From Halapricum salinum (GTDB lineage: Archaea; Halobacteriota; Halobacteria; Halobacteriales; Haloarculaceae), in the NCBI RefSeq assembly GCF_004799665.1, contig NZ_CP031310.1, positions 426,887-490,886 on the forward strand: a DNA stretch of 64,000 bases. The letters run 5' to 3'. The position numbers were made by a program, and so were the translations under genes. Shown one piece after another: positions 25,207-35,179 of the stretch. Position 1 is the first letter of the stretch; every line of letters starts with the position of its first letter. Below the pieces are notes generated by a model. The model did no database searches. It saw nothing but the letters and a program-made list of their open reading frames with translations, and had not been told where the DNA came from.

Positions 25207-25740
25207 ATGATCATCGTCGGACCGACCCTACCGGAACCCTATCACAGCGATGTCGAATCCGTCTGGAACGAAATCGCAGAGGAGTTCGGCACGAACGGTA
25301 TCTCGAACCCTATTCCGCATTTCACGCTCTACGGACTCGACGGCGACAGCGATATCGACGCGCTCGAGAGGGCGCTCGAAACCGCCCTCGGGGACTGGGA
25401 CCCCTTCGAGGTTCGAACTGACGGGTTCGGGATCTTTCCGGGTGATCACGTCTGGATCCCGGTCGCGAAGTCGCCCCGGCTCACGAGTCTGCATCAAGAC
25501 GTGGTCGAAGTTGCACGAGAGTGTGGGACTGCGCCCACCCCCTATTACGAACCACATCGGTGGTTCCCGCACGTCGCGCTCGCGCTCGGCTTCGATAGCG
25601 AGCGAGTCGGCGACATCGTCCGGTTCCTGCGCACCTCAGACTACGATTTCGAGCGAGAGCTTACCGTCGGCAACGTCGAGATAACGTATCGACCAGAGGG
25701 CGCAGAAGAGTTCGAGCGCGTCGCTTCGATTCCGTTGTGA
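25207..25740 (+). CDS. 2H phosphoesterase / 2'-5' RNA ligase-like protein
   Basis: A 177-residue protein of the LigT/2H superfamily, which hydrolyse or ligate cyclic or 2'-5' phosphodiesters in RNA and nucleotides. The first motif is NPIPHFTLYG (His-x-Thr-x); the second is WFPHVALAL (His-x-Ala-x, with Ala replacing the usual Thr/Ser). The changed second motif may alter activity. The ATG at 25207 gives MIIVGPTLPEP as start. It is convergent with the acetyl-CoA synthetase gene, 4 nt apart. Confidence 0.8.
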   Translation: MIIVGPTLPEPYHSDVESVWNEIAEEFGTNGISNPIPHFTLYGLDGDSDIDALERALETALGDWDPFEVRTDGFGIFPGDHVWIPVAKSPRLTSLHQDVVEVARECGTAPTPYYEPHRWFPHVALALGFDSERVGDIVRFLRTSDYDFERELTVGNVEITYRPEGAEEFERVASIPL

Positions 25741-25744
25741 GAGC

Positions 25745-27733
<1,989 letters not shown>

Positions 27734-27837
27734 CGTAGTTCGGAGTTCACGCGAGGGTACAAAGAAAGTATCCCCTGCTGCAATCGCGTGCCGAGAGCGG
27801 TGTTTGCCGATGAGTGGCGTCTGCTGGTGTGCAGTCC

Positions 27838-29541
27838 TCAATCTGCGACGCCCGTGCCCTCGCGATACGTCCCGTAGTGCCCCTCGAAGACGCGCATGAC
27901 CTCGCCCATCGTCGCCTGGGCTTTCACTGCGTCGACGATCGCGGGCATCGTGTTGTCCGCCCGCTCGATCGCGGCCTCGATCTCCGCCAGTGCGTCACGG
28001 ACAGCATCATCGTCGCGCTCGTCTTTGACCCGCGAGAGGCGTTCACGTTGGCGCTCCTGCACCGACTCGTCGACTGTGAGAATCTCGGTGTCTTCGTCGC
28101 CATCCGTGGTGTAGGCGTTGACGCCGACGACGGTCTCCGCTCCCTCCTCGACGCGCTGCTGGTACTCGTAGGAGGCGTCCTGGATCTCCCGCTGGAAAAA
28201 GCCCTGCTCGATTCCCCGAAGGACGCCCTCGCGCATCGAGCCATCTCCTTTCTCGCGGATCTCCTCGATGTAGTCCATCGCCTCTCGTTCGACCTCGTCG
28301 GTCAGTTTCTCGACGGCGAAACTCCCGCCCAGCGGGTCGACGATGTCGGCCGCGCCCGACTCCTCGGCGATGATCTGCTGAGTGCGAAGCGCGACGCGGA
28401 CGGCGTCCTCGCTCGGCAGTGCCAGCGCCTCGTCGTAGCTGTTGGTGTGAAGACTCTGGGTCCCGCCCAGCACGCCAGCCAGTGCCTGTAACGTGACGCG
28501 GACGACATTGTTTAGCGGCTGCTGTGCGGTCAGGCTCTGCCCCGCAGTCTGGGTGTGGAACTTGAGCTTGCGGCTCTGCTCGCGGTCGGCGTCGTACCAC
28601 TCGTCCATGACCCGGGCGTAGATCCGCCGTGCGGCCCGGAACTTGGCTACCTCTTCGAAGATCGAGTTGTGGCTGTTGAAGAAAAACGAGAGTTGCGGGG
28701 CGAACTCGTCGACGTCCAGCCCGCGGTCGATACAGTCCTCGACGTAGGCGAAGCCGTCTGCCAGAGTAAAGGCCAGTTCCTGGATCGCAGTCGACCCGGC
28801 TTCCCGGATGTGATAGCCCGAGATCGAGACGGGCTTGAACTTCGGTGTCTCCCCTACCGAAAATTCGATCACGTCGGTAACGAGCTTCAGCGACGGCTCT
28901 GGCGGGATGACCCACTCTTTCTGCGCGATGAACTCCTTGAACATGTCGTTCTGGAGGGTCCCTCGAAGCTGTTCGCGGGGGACACCGCGCTGGTCGGCCA
29001 ACGCGACGTACATCGCGTAGATCACCGGTGCAGAGGGATTGATCGTGAAGGAGGTCGAGACGTCCGCGAGGTCGATCCCGTCGAAGAGGATCTCCATGTC
29101 CGCGAGCGTGTCGACGGCGACGCCCTCGCGTCCGACTTCCCCCTCTGCCATGACGTCGTCCGAATCGATCCCCATCAGCGTCGGCATGTCGAACGCCGTC
29201 GAGAGGCCGGTCTGACCCTCCTCGATCAGGTAGTGAAAGCGCTCGTTGGTCTCCTCGACCGTGCCGAAGCCAGCGAACTGGCGCATCGTCCAGGTTCGCC
29301 CGCGATACATCGTCGGATAGACGCCCCGGGTGTACGGTGGCTCGCCTGGGAAGCCGAGGTGGTCGTCGTAGTCGAGATCCGCGATGTCTGCCGGGGTGTA
29401 CAGACGGTCGACCTCGTGGTTGGAGACGGTCGCGAAGCGGTCTGCCCGCTCGCCGTAGGAGTCGAGCACGGGATCGAGCGTCTCCTCGTCCCACTCGCGC
29501 TTTGCCTCGCGAATCCGCGACAACTCCGCCTCGTCGAACAT
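27838..29541 (-). CDS. Methylmalonyl-CoA mutase large (catalytic) subunit
   Basis: Catalyses interconversion of methylmalonyl-CoA and succinyl-CoA with adenosylcobalamin. The 567-residue protein carries the substrate-binding signatures YTRGVYPTMYRGRTWTMRQF, FDMPTLMGIDSDD, SGYHIREAGSTAIQELAFTL and HTQTAGQSLT. It ends before any cobalamin-binding domain, so the B12 subunit must be encoded elsewhere. This split architecture is normal in archaea. It precedes acsA on the same strand with 104 nt between, consistent with propionate metabolism. Confidence 0.95.
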   Translation of the reverse strand: MFDEAELSRIREAKREWDEETLDPVLDSYGERADRFATVSNHEVDRLYTPADIADLDYDDHLGFPGEPPYTRGVYPTMYRGRTWTMRQFAGFGTVEETNERFHYLIEEGQTGLSTAFDMPTLMGIDSDDVMAEGEVGREGVAVDTLADMEILFDGIDLADVSTSFTINPSAPVIYAMYVALADQRGVPREQLRGTLQNDMFKEFIAQKEWVIPPEPSLKLVTDVIEFSVGETPKFKPVSISGYHIREAGSTAIQELAFTLADGFAYVEDCIDRGLDVDEFAPQLSFFFNSHNSIFEEVAKFRAARRIYARVMDEWYDADREQSRKLKFHTQTAGQSLTAQQPLNNVVRVTLQALAGVLGGTQSLHTNSYDEALALPSEDAVRVALRTQQIIAEESGAADIVDPLGGSFAVEKLTDEVEREAMDYIEEIREKGDGSMREGVLRGIEQGFFQREIQDASYEYQQRVEEGAETVVGVNAYTTDGDEDTEILTVDESVQERQRERLSRVKDERDDDAVRDALAEIEAAIERADNTMPAIVDAVKAQATMGEVMRVFEGHYGTYREGTGVAD

Positions 29542-29833
29542 AGCCCGAGTTTATCGTGAAAAGCCATTAAGGATTGGGTGTGTCCCGACGTAGCTGCTGT
29601 GTCGAGCTGTCCGAAACGAAGAGAGGGGGCACAGGGGGGCCCGATCACCATGTCAGAAGCAATCGTTCTCGGGCACAGTGCGAGCCGACGTTTGCTCGCA
29701 TTGTTTACTCAATACCGAGTAATACTTGAATGGTTCTATTTCGGCCACGTTCGCCTATATAGATATACAATTAATATATACTTCTGCCCCCGAGGGGAGG
29801 TTTTTTGATCGTAAAGAAACAACATGGTAGATC
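29542..29833. other. AT-rich intergenic region with inverted repeat, TATA tracts and GC hairpin
   Basis: This 292-nt divergent region is unlike its GC-rich surroundings. TTACTC-AATACC-GAGTAA (29705-29722) is a perfect operator-like inverted repeat. CTATATAGATATAC and TTAATATATAC (29755-29781) are TATA-like tracts. CCCC-CGA-GGGG followed by AGG and six Ts (29787-29806) looks like a small terminator or attenuator stem. A short reading frame from 29650 (MSEAIVLGHSASRRLLALFT) exists, but I see no support for its expression. Confidence 0.55.
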
Positions 29834-30052
29834 ATGAGCGTCAATCGAGCGACAGGCGCGTGTATGTTCTGTGGGGGGAGCGGGGCCGAGAAGACGTGCG
29901 GACACTGCGATGGGGGCTATCACATCGCCTGCGCTCGGAAACGGGGGAATCTGCGCGTCGAGAAACACGGCAATGGGATCGTGAGTTCGGCACGACTCAA
30001 CTACGACTGGGAGTGCCCAAACTGCGGGGAGACGGCCCGCGGCGAGATGTAG
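29834..30052 (+). CDS. 72-residue PHD-finger-like zinc protein
   Basis: A small Cys-rich protein with eight metal-ligand candidates in C4HC3 order: C10-x2-C13, C22-x2-C25, H30-x2-C33, C61-x2-C64. There is an aromatic before the His (GGYHIAC) and Trp59 two residues before the last pair (WECPNC), exactly the hallmarks of eukaryotic PHD fingers. The spacing 8, 4 and 27 also fits. Arg/Lys-rich residues lie between (ARKRGNLRVEKHG). Its stop is next to the tmk stop on the other strand. The fold is inferred; the role is unknown. Confidence 0.75.
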   Translation: MSVNRATGACMFCGGSGAEKTCGHCDGGYHIACARKRGNLRVEKHGNGIVSSARLNYDWECPNCGETARGEM

Positions 30053-30053
30053 T

Positions 30054-30644
30054 TTACAGGCGCTGTCGGAGCTCTTCGACGATCGCCTGCTGGACGTCTT
30101 CCTGTGGTTGTTCGGCGTCGATTCGGACGAAACGGTCGGGTTCAGCTGCGATGAGGCGTTCGTAGTTGTCGGCCACGCGCTGGAGGTACGCGGCCTGTTC
30201 GAACTTGTTGGTCGTGCCGGCGCGCTTCGCGCCCACCTCTGGGTCGACGTCGAGGTAGAGGGTCAGGTCCGGGGGGCGTGTCCACGGTTCGTGAATTCGC
30301 TGGACGAACGAGAGGGCGTCCTCGATCCGTGGATGGTCGGCCAGCGTCGCCCCCTGGTAGGCGTACCGGGAGTCCGAATACCGATCGGAGACGACCAGTT
30401 CACCCTGCTGCAGTGCGGGTCGGATCACCGAAGAGAGGTGGTGGGCGTGATCTGCGGTATATAGGAATAGTTCGGCCAGCGAGTCCGCGCCGTCGTCGCT
30501 GATCGAGCGCGCGACGGCCTCACCGTACCACGAGTCGGTCGGCTCGCGTGTGAACGTCGTCTCCGCGTCGAGAGAGACATCGCCTAACGCCTCCCAGGCG
30601 CTTGTCTTGCCGCTGCCGTCGATCCCCTCCAGTGTGACGAGCAT
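30054..30644 (-). CDS. tmk: Thymidylate kinase
   Basis: Phosphorylates dTMP to dTDP. A 196-residue P-loop kinase starting [20 protein letters not shown] (Walker A at 7-14), with the DRY-type motif [15 protein letters not shown], the TMK substrate region [13 protein letters not shown] and a lid ERL region near the C-terminus. The ATG at 30644 is preferred over an upstream start adding an Arg-rich extension absent from the family. It is divergent from the SDR gene across 116 nt. Confidence 0.95.
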   Translation of the reverse strand: MLVTLEGIDGSGKTSAWEALGDVSLDAETTFTREPTDSWYGEAVARSISDDGADSLAELFLYTADHAHHLSSVIRPALQQGELVVSDRYSDSRYAYQGATLADHPRIEDALSFVQRIHEPWTRPPDLTLYLDVDPEVGAKRAGTTNKFEQAAYLQRVADNYERLIAAEPDRFVRIDAEQPQEDVQQAIVEELRQRL

Positions 30645-30725
30645 ACGCCGACGTCGGGCGGCAACGTTGTAAGACCGTCGTGATCGGTCCGCGACCCGCT
30701 CTCGCTCGCCCAAACTGTTTGCGCG

Positions 30726-30738
30726 CTATTTTTATACC
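30726..30738 (+). promoter_or_regulatory. TATA box of the SDR gene
   Basis: CTATTTTTATACC is centred about 28 nt upstream of the ATG at 30761, implying a leaderless or nearly leaderless transcript. Confidence 0.65.
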
Positions 30739-30760
30739 GTATCCGGCCGTCGAACGGAGT

Positions 30761-31663
30761 ATGCAGGTACTCGTGACCGGTGGCGACGGCTTCGTGGGAC
30801 GGAACCTCTGTGCGGAACTGGCTGAACGCGGCCACGACGTGACCAGCCTCTCCCGAGAGCCGGATCCGTCGGTTCTCCCCGGGGCCGTCGACACGGCCGC
30901 CGGTGACGTCACCAACTACGACTCGATCGAGAACGCGTTCGAAGGCCAGGACGCCGTCGTCAATCTCGTCGCGCTCTCGCCGCTGTTCACGCCCGACGGC
31001 GGCAACGAGATGCACGAGAGAGTCCACCTCGGCGGGACGAAAAACGTCGTCACGGCCGCCGAGGCTCACGACGTCGATCGGATCGTCCAGATGAGCGGCG
31101 TCGACGCCGACCCGAACGGCCCGACTCACTACCTCCGTGCGAAAGGCCGGGCGGAGGAAGTCGTCAAAGAGTCCGGGCTAGAGTGGGTCATCTTCCGGCC
31201 GTCGATCGTCTTCGGCGACGGTGACGAGATCGTCCCCTTCACCAAGCGCCTGAAGAAGCTGTTCGCGCCGGGCCTCCCGCTGTATCCTCTGCCCGGTGGC
31301 GGCAAGAAGACGGTCTTCCAGCCGATCTGGGTCGGCGATCTCGCCGAGATCATGACCGACGCGATCGAGGACGAGAGTGGCGCGGGGCAGATCTACGAGA
31401 TCGGCGGCCCGGAGACACTCACGCTCCGGGACGTGACCGAGATGGTCTACGAGAGCGAGGGCAAATCAGTGAAGATCGTCCCCCTACCCATGGCGCTTGC
31501 AGGTATCGGGCTGACGACGCTCGGGGTCCTCCCCGGATTCCCGATGGACCGCGACCAGTACCACGGCCTGAAAGTCAGCAACATCTCCGAAAACGACGTC
31601 GATCACTTCGACATCGACGAATCGGAGCTGCGGACCTTCGGTGACTACCTGGAGCTGTCCTGA
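30761..31663 (+). CDS. Atypical short-chain dehydrogenase (NDUFA9-like)
   Basis: A 300-residue extended/atypical SDR. The N-terminal nucleotide-binding motif is MQVLVTGGDGFVGRNLCAEL (TGGxGFxG), followed by a Rossmann fold with VVNLVALSPLF and GTKNVVTAA. The usual YxxxK is replaced by HYLRAKGRAE (Tyr-x3-Lys retained as YLRAK). This type resembles complex I NDUFA9 and related quinone-linked proteins; substrate unknown. It is leaderless from a strong TATA box and stands alone between tmk and cetZ. Confidence 0.87.
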   Translation: MQVLVTGGDGFVGRNLCAELAERGHDVTSLSREPDPSVLPGAVDTAAGDVTNYDSIENAFEGQDAVVNLVALSPLFTPDGGNEMHERVHLGGTKNVVTAAEAHDVDRIVQMSGVDADPNGPTHYLRAKGRAEEVVKESGLEWVIFRPSIVFGDGDEIVPFTKRLKKLFAPGLPLYPLPGGGKKTVFQPIWVGDLAEIMTDAIEDESGAGQIYEIGGPETLTLRDVTEMVYESEGKSVKIVPLPMALAGIGLTTLGVLPGFPMDRDQYHGLKVSNISENDVDHFDIDESELRTFGDYLELS

Positions 31664-31793
31664 CAAGATCTGCCACCCGTTCCGAATTCTTGTCGTTTTA
31701 CCATTATTTACAGGCAGTATCTGTTCTTAGAAATGATAGACGGGCACAAGGCTTTTAATGATTATACGTTTCTTTCTACCACGAGAACCACCT

Positions 31794-32972
31794 ATGAAGC
31801 TCGCGATGATCGGCTTCGGGCAGGCCGGCGGGAAAATCGTCGATAAGTTCCTCGAATACGACGAACGGACAGGCAGTGGAATCGTCCGCTCCGCCGTCGC
31901 CGTCAACACCGCCAAGGCAGACCTGCTCGGACTCGAACGTGTTCCGGACGAGAATCGCGTACTCATCGGCCAGGCCCGCGTGAAGGGCCACGGGGTCGGT
32001 GCAGACAACGAACTCGGCGCGGAGATCGCCGAGGAGGACATCGACGAGATCCAGAGCGTCATCGACAACATCCCGGTCCACGAAGTCGACGCGTTCCTGA
32101 TCATCGCGGGCCTGGGCGGCGGGACCGGCTCCGGCGGCTCGCCCGTCCTCGCCAAGCATCTCAAGCGGATCTACACCGAACCCGTCTACGGCCTCGGTAT
32201 CCTCCCCTCCAGTGACGAGGGCGGCATCTACACGCTCAACGCCGCCCGATCCTTCCAGACGTTCGTCCGGGAGGTCGACAACCTCCTGGTGTTCGACAAC
32301 GACGCCTGGCGCAAGACCGGCGAGTCCATGGAGTCGGGCTACGCCGAGATCAACGACGAGATCGTCAAGCGCTTCGGCATCCTCTTCGGCGCGGGCGAGG
32401 TCACCGGCGACGGCGAGGTCGCCGAGAGCGTCGTCGACTCCTCAGAGATCGTCAACACGCTCGCCTCCGGCGGCGTCTCCACAGTGGGATACGCAGCCGA
32501 GGAAGTAGAGAACAGCTCCGACGGCGGACTGCTCTCGCGCTTCAAGAGCGACTCAACCAACGACAGCATGGAGGCCGCGAACACGACCAACCGGATCACC
32601 TCGCTGGTCCGGAAGGCCGCGCTCGGCCGCCTGACGCTGCCCTGTGAGATCGACGGGGCCGAGCGCGCGCTGCTGGTGTTGTCGGGACCACCCAACGAAC
32701 TCAACCGGAAGGGGATCGAGCGCGGCCGGAAGTGGCTCGAAGAGCAGACCGGGAGCATGGAGGTTCGCGGTGGCGACTACCCCGTCTCCGAATCGGCGTA
32801 CGTCGCCTCGGTGATCTTGCTCTCGGGCGTGCACAACGTCCCCCGGATCAAGGAACTCCAGCAAGTGGCGATCGAGGCACAGGAGAATATCGACGAGATC
32901 CGCCAGGAAAGCGAAGAAAACTTAGAGCAGTTGGTCGAAGACGATGAAGATGAGCTTGATCCCCTCTTCTAA
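31794..32972 (+). CDS. cetZ: Tubulin-superfamily cell-shape protein CetZ
   Basis: A 392-residue GTPase of the CetZ family; in haloarchaea CetZ proteins control cell shape and motility. The N-terminal MKLAMIGFGQAGGKIVDKFL and tubulin signature GLGGGTGSGGSPV (about 107-118) bind GTP. The T7 region and the acidic C-terminal tail (EENLEQLVEDDEDELDPLF) are CetZ1-like. TATA-like elements lie at 31752-31768. Its end overlaps the next gene by 29 nt, suggesting coupled translation. Confidence 0.94.
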   Translation: MKLAMIGFGQAGGKIVDKFLEYDERTGSGIVRSAVAVNTAKADLLGLERVPDENRVLIGQARVKGHGVGADNELGAEIAEEDIDEIQSVIDNIPVHEVDAFLIIAGLGGGTGSGGSPVLAKHLKRIYTEPVYGLGILPSSDEGGIYTLNAARSFQTFVREVDNLLVFDNDAWRKTGESMESGYAEINDEIVKRFGILFGAGEVTGDGEVAESVVDSSEIVNTLASGGVSTVGYAAEEVENSSDGGLLSRFKSDSTNDSMEAANTTNRITSLVRKAALGRLTLPCEIDGAERALLVLSGPPNELNRKGIERGRKWLEEQTGSMEVRGGDYPVSESAYVASVILLSGVHNVPRIKELQQVAIEAQENIDEIRQESEENLEQLVEDDEDELDPLF

Positions 32973-33720
32973 AGGCACGACGGCACTGGTAGCGCTCGTG
33001 ATCGCGATGGCGGCAGTCGGTACTGCCGCGGCGGTGACAGCTTCGGACACCTCGGCTCCCGACGAGGCGCAGGTCGGCGAGGAGGTCTCCGTCTCGGTGA
33101 CGCTCTCGAATCTCTACTCGGACAACGACGAGTGGACCCTCCGCGGAACGACCCAGCTGACCAACGTGACTGGCTGGGAAGTGACGAAGGTCCGGCCGGC
33201 CGGAAACACGACCGAGGAGTACACCGGCCAGGACTCCTTCGAGACGGGCATCAGTAACGCTGACAACGTGACCGACGTGGTTGTGACGATCACCGGTGAC
33301 GCTCCGCCAGTCGAGGAGTTCCAGTACGACCCGCCCCAGCGATTCGAAGCCGCGAAACTGTCCCAGGCCGTCGGCCAGGGTGAGAGCACCATCGAGACGG
33401 TGCAAATCCACCACTACACCAACGAGAGCCAACAGGCGTTGAACGCGATCCAGAGCGCCGACGAAGCGGTCAGCGGGACCGACAACGCAGACGCACAGTC
33501 CTACTTGCAGAACGCCATCGACTTCTACGAGACTGGGAACTTCGATCAGGCAATCTCGAACGCCGAACAAGCAGAAGAGACAGCGAACGAGGCCAAAAGC
33601 TCCCAGGACACGATGACGCTGATCCTCTACGGCGTGGGCGCGCTCGTCGTGCTGGCGCTGATCGGTGGCGGCGTCTACTACTACCGTAACCAGCAGGACA
33701 GCTACGACAAACTCCGGTAG
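32944..33720 (+). CDS. Secreted membrane-anchored protein overlapping cetZ
   Basis: A 258-residue protein with an N-terminal Sec signal (TALVALVIAMAAVGTAAA), an extracellular beta domain (VGEEVSVSVTLSNLYSDND), a helical repeat-like stretch (AQSYLQNAIDFYETGNFDQA) and a C-terminal membrane anchor (LILYGVGALVVLALIGGGVY) with basic residues after it. The start is ATG 32944 or 32950, inside the cetZ coding region by 29 or 23 nt. The overlap implies coexpression with CetZ and perhaps a surface or envelope role. Confidence 0.82.
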   Translation: MKMSLIPSSKGTTALVALVIAMAAVGTAAAVTASDTSAPDEAQVGEEVSVSVTLSNLYSDNDEWTLRGTTQLTNVTGWEVTKVRPAGNTTEEYTGQDSFETGISNADNVTDVVVTITGDAPPVEEFQYDPPQRFEAAKLSQAVGQGESTIETVQIHHYTNESQQALNAIQSADEAVSGTDNADAQSYLQNAIDFYETGNFDQAISNAEQAEETANEAKSSQDTMTLILYGVGALVVLALIGGGVYYYRNQQDSYDKLR

Positions 33721-34335
33721 ATGCACGTCGTCGTCCCGTTCGACGCCCGCGATCCGAAAACCCGCCTTGCTCCCGTTCTCGATCCCGACGAGCGACGTGA
33801 CTTCGCTCGGGCCATGCTCGATGACGTCTGTCGCGCCGTCGAGGAGACCGGGCACGAACCAACCGTACTCGCGACGGCCGGGATAGACGTCGAGTGGCCG
33901 GTCGAGGTGGACGACCGTTCGCTCTCAGAGGCGATCAACGCGGTGCTGGCGAGGCGCGACGGACCCGTGACCGTCGTCATGGCCGATCTCGCGCTCACGA
34001 CGCCCGAGGCGCTCGACCGAGTCTTCGAGGCCGAGGGCGAAGTCGTCCTCGTCCCTGGCCGGAGCGGTGGGACGAACGTCGTCCTCGCACGCCACCCCGA
34101 TTTCCGGGTCGACTACCACGGCGTCTCGATCCGCGATCACCGCGAGCGTGCGGCAGTTGCGGGGCGAGAGACGACCAGCGTCGACTCGTTTCGACTCTCG
34201 ACGGATGTCGACGACCCGTCCGACCTCGTGGAGGTACTGCTCCATTCAGAAGGTGCGGCGGCTGCCTGGCTGGTCGACCACGGCTTCGATGTCCACGCTG
34301 AAGACGACGGAGTGACAACTGTCAGACGTGACTGA
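33721..34335 (+). CDS. cofC: 2-phospho-L-lactate guanylyltransferase CofC
   Basis: Makes lactyl-diphospho-guanosine (or the PEP analogue) for the F420 side chain. The 204-residue nucleotidyltransferase begins [20 protein letters not shown] and has the family motifs [24 protein letters not shown] and [11 protein letters not shown]. The ATG directly follows the stop of the previous gene, so it is probably the third gene of the cetZ operon. F420 genes cofG and cofH follow within 6 kb. Confidence 0.93.
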   Translation: MHVVVPFDARDPKTRLAPVLDPDERRDFARAMLDDVCRAVEETGHEPTVLATAGIDVEWPVEVDDRSLSEAINAVLARRDGPVTVVMADLALTTPEALDRVFEAEGEVVLVPGRSGGTNVVLARHPDFRVDYHGVSIRDHRERAAVAGRETTSVDSFRLSTDVDDPSDLVEVLLHSEGAAAAWLVDHGFDVHAEDDGVTTVRRD

Positions 34336-34384
34336 CCTGACGTTTTCGGCCTATTTGACCGGATTTTCACTAGCTCCCAACAAG

Positions 34385-34407
34385 TCCTGTCACAGGATAG
34401 GAAGATA
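34385..34407. promoter_or_regulatory. Palindrome and TATA-like element before the GtrA gene
   Basis: TCCTGT-C-ACAGGA (34385-34397) is a perfect 13-nt palindrome, followed by GATATTT (from 34402), a TATA-like sequence about 40 nt before the ATG at 34447. It may be an operator for the GtrA-family gene or the 3' hairpin of cofC. Confidence 0.45.
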
Positions 34408-34446
34408 TTTCCGTTCGGGCAAGGTACTAGCTTGACGAGCGAGCCT

Positions 34447-34884
34447 ATGGAGACGTACGTGCTCCGCGACCGGCTGCGCAGCCTGGTCGCCACGGATCGA
34501 CTCCTGCAGTTCATGGCCGTCGGCACTGTCGGGACGACCGTGGACATGTCGCTGTTGCTGGTGTTTCACGGACTGGCCGGCTGGGCGCTGATCCCCTCGA
34601 AACTGCTCGGCGCGGAGATCTCGTATCTGGTGATGTTCGCGATCAACGAGCGCTGGACCTTTTCGACGTTCGGGAAGACGTCGCTGCGTGCTCGCCTCCG
34701 CCGGCTCGTGACGTCGAACGGCGTGCGGATCGGTGGCCTGCTCACCGCGACGACCGTCCTCGTGATCGTCACCGAGACGACGGACGTCTGGTATCCGCTG
34801 GCCAATCTCGTCGGGATCGGCGTCGGCTTCTTCGTCAACTACACGCTGGAGTCCTGGCTCACCTGGCGCGTCCACCAGAAGTGA
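34447..34884 (+). CDS. GtrA-family membrane protein
   Basis: A 145-residue four-helix membrane protein of the GtrA/DPMS-like flippase family, which moves polyprenyl-linked sugars or supports cell-wall glycosylation. Family hallmarks are LLQFMAVGTVGTTVDMSLLL near the N-terminus, the central FAINERWTFS and the C-terminal GVGFFVNYTLESWLTW. The ATG at 34447 is preferred over a TTG five codons earlier. It has no glycosyltransferase neighbour here; its place between cof genes may be incidental. Confidence 0.88.
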   Translation: METYVLRDRLRSLVATDRLLQFMAVGTVGTTVDMSLLLVFHGLAGWALIPSKLLGAEISYLVMFAINERWTFSTFGKTSLRARLRRLVTSNGVRIGGLLTATTVLVIVTETTDVWYPLANLVGIGVGFFVNYTLESWLTWRVHQK

Positions 34885-35179
34885 TCCCGGACGGATTTCC
34901 GACGGAATAGAGACGAATTTGAGTCGGAGTTTGGACAACGCATTTTATACACGAGCGTCTTCGTTCAGACGCACGGATCCGTGCACACCGCTGGCAGTGG
35001 CCCCTGCTCCCGGGGCCCGACCGGAGATGACCGTTCGGGCGTCTCAACGAGTCCGTCTGGACGCCCCGAAACGGTCACGCCGACTCCCGCAGGGGGATCG
35101 TGTCCCCGCCCGACGCGGCCGACCAAGCCGAGGCAAGAGGAGGGGTATCCTTTTACCCCCGAATCCGCAACTTTCGAGC
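34885..35179 (+). promoter_or_regulatory. Structured 5' region of cofG
   Basis: In this 295-nt gene-free region CATTTTATAC (34941-34950) looks like a TATA box. Near the expected transcription start lies GCGTCT-TCGTTC-AGACGC (34955-34972), overlapping the palindrome GCACGGATCCGTGC (34971-34984). Then 35029-35043 and 35060-35076 pair as a long stem (GACCGTT..GCGTC against GACGCC..AACGGTC) with two bulged bases and a 16-nt loop. A second promoter, TATCCTTTTACC (about 35148-35159), is about 27 nt before the GTG start. Confidence 0.55.

Noticed and set aside
29578-29808. Small plus-strand frame upstream of the PHD-like gene
   Set aside because: It passes through TATA-like tracts and a stem with T-run, which suit a control region rather than a coding sequence; no ribosome-binding site.
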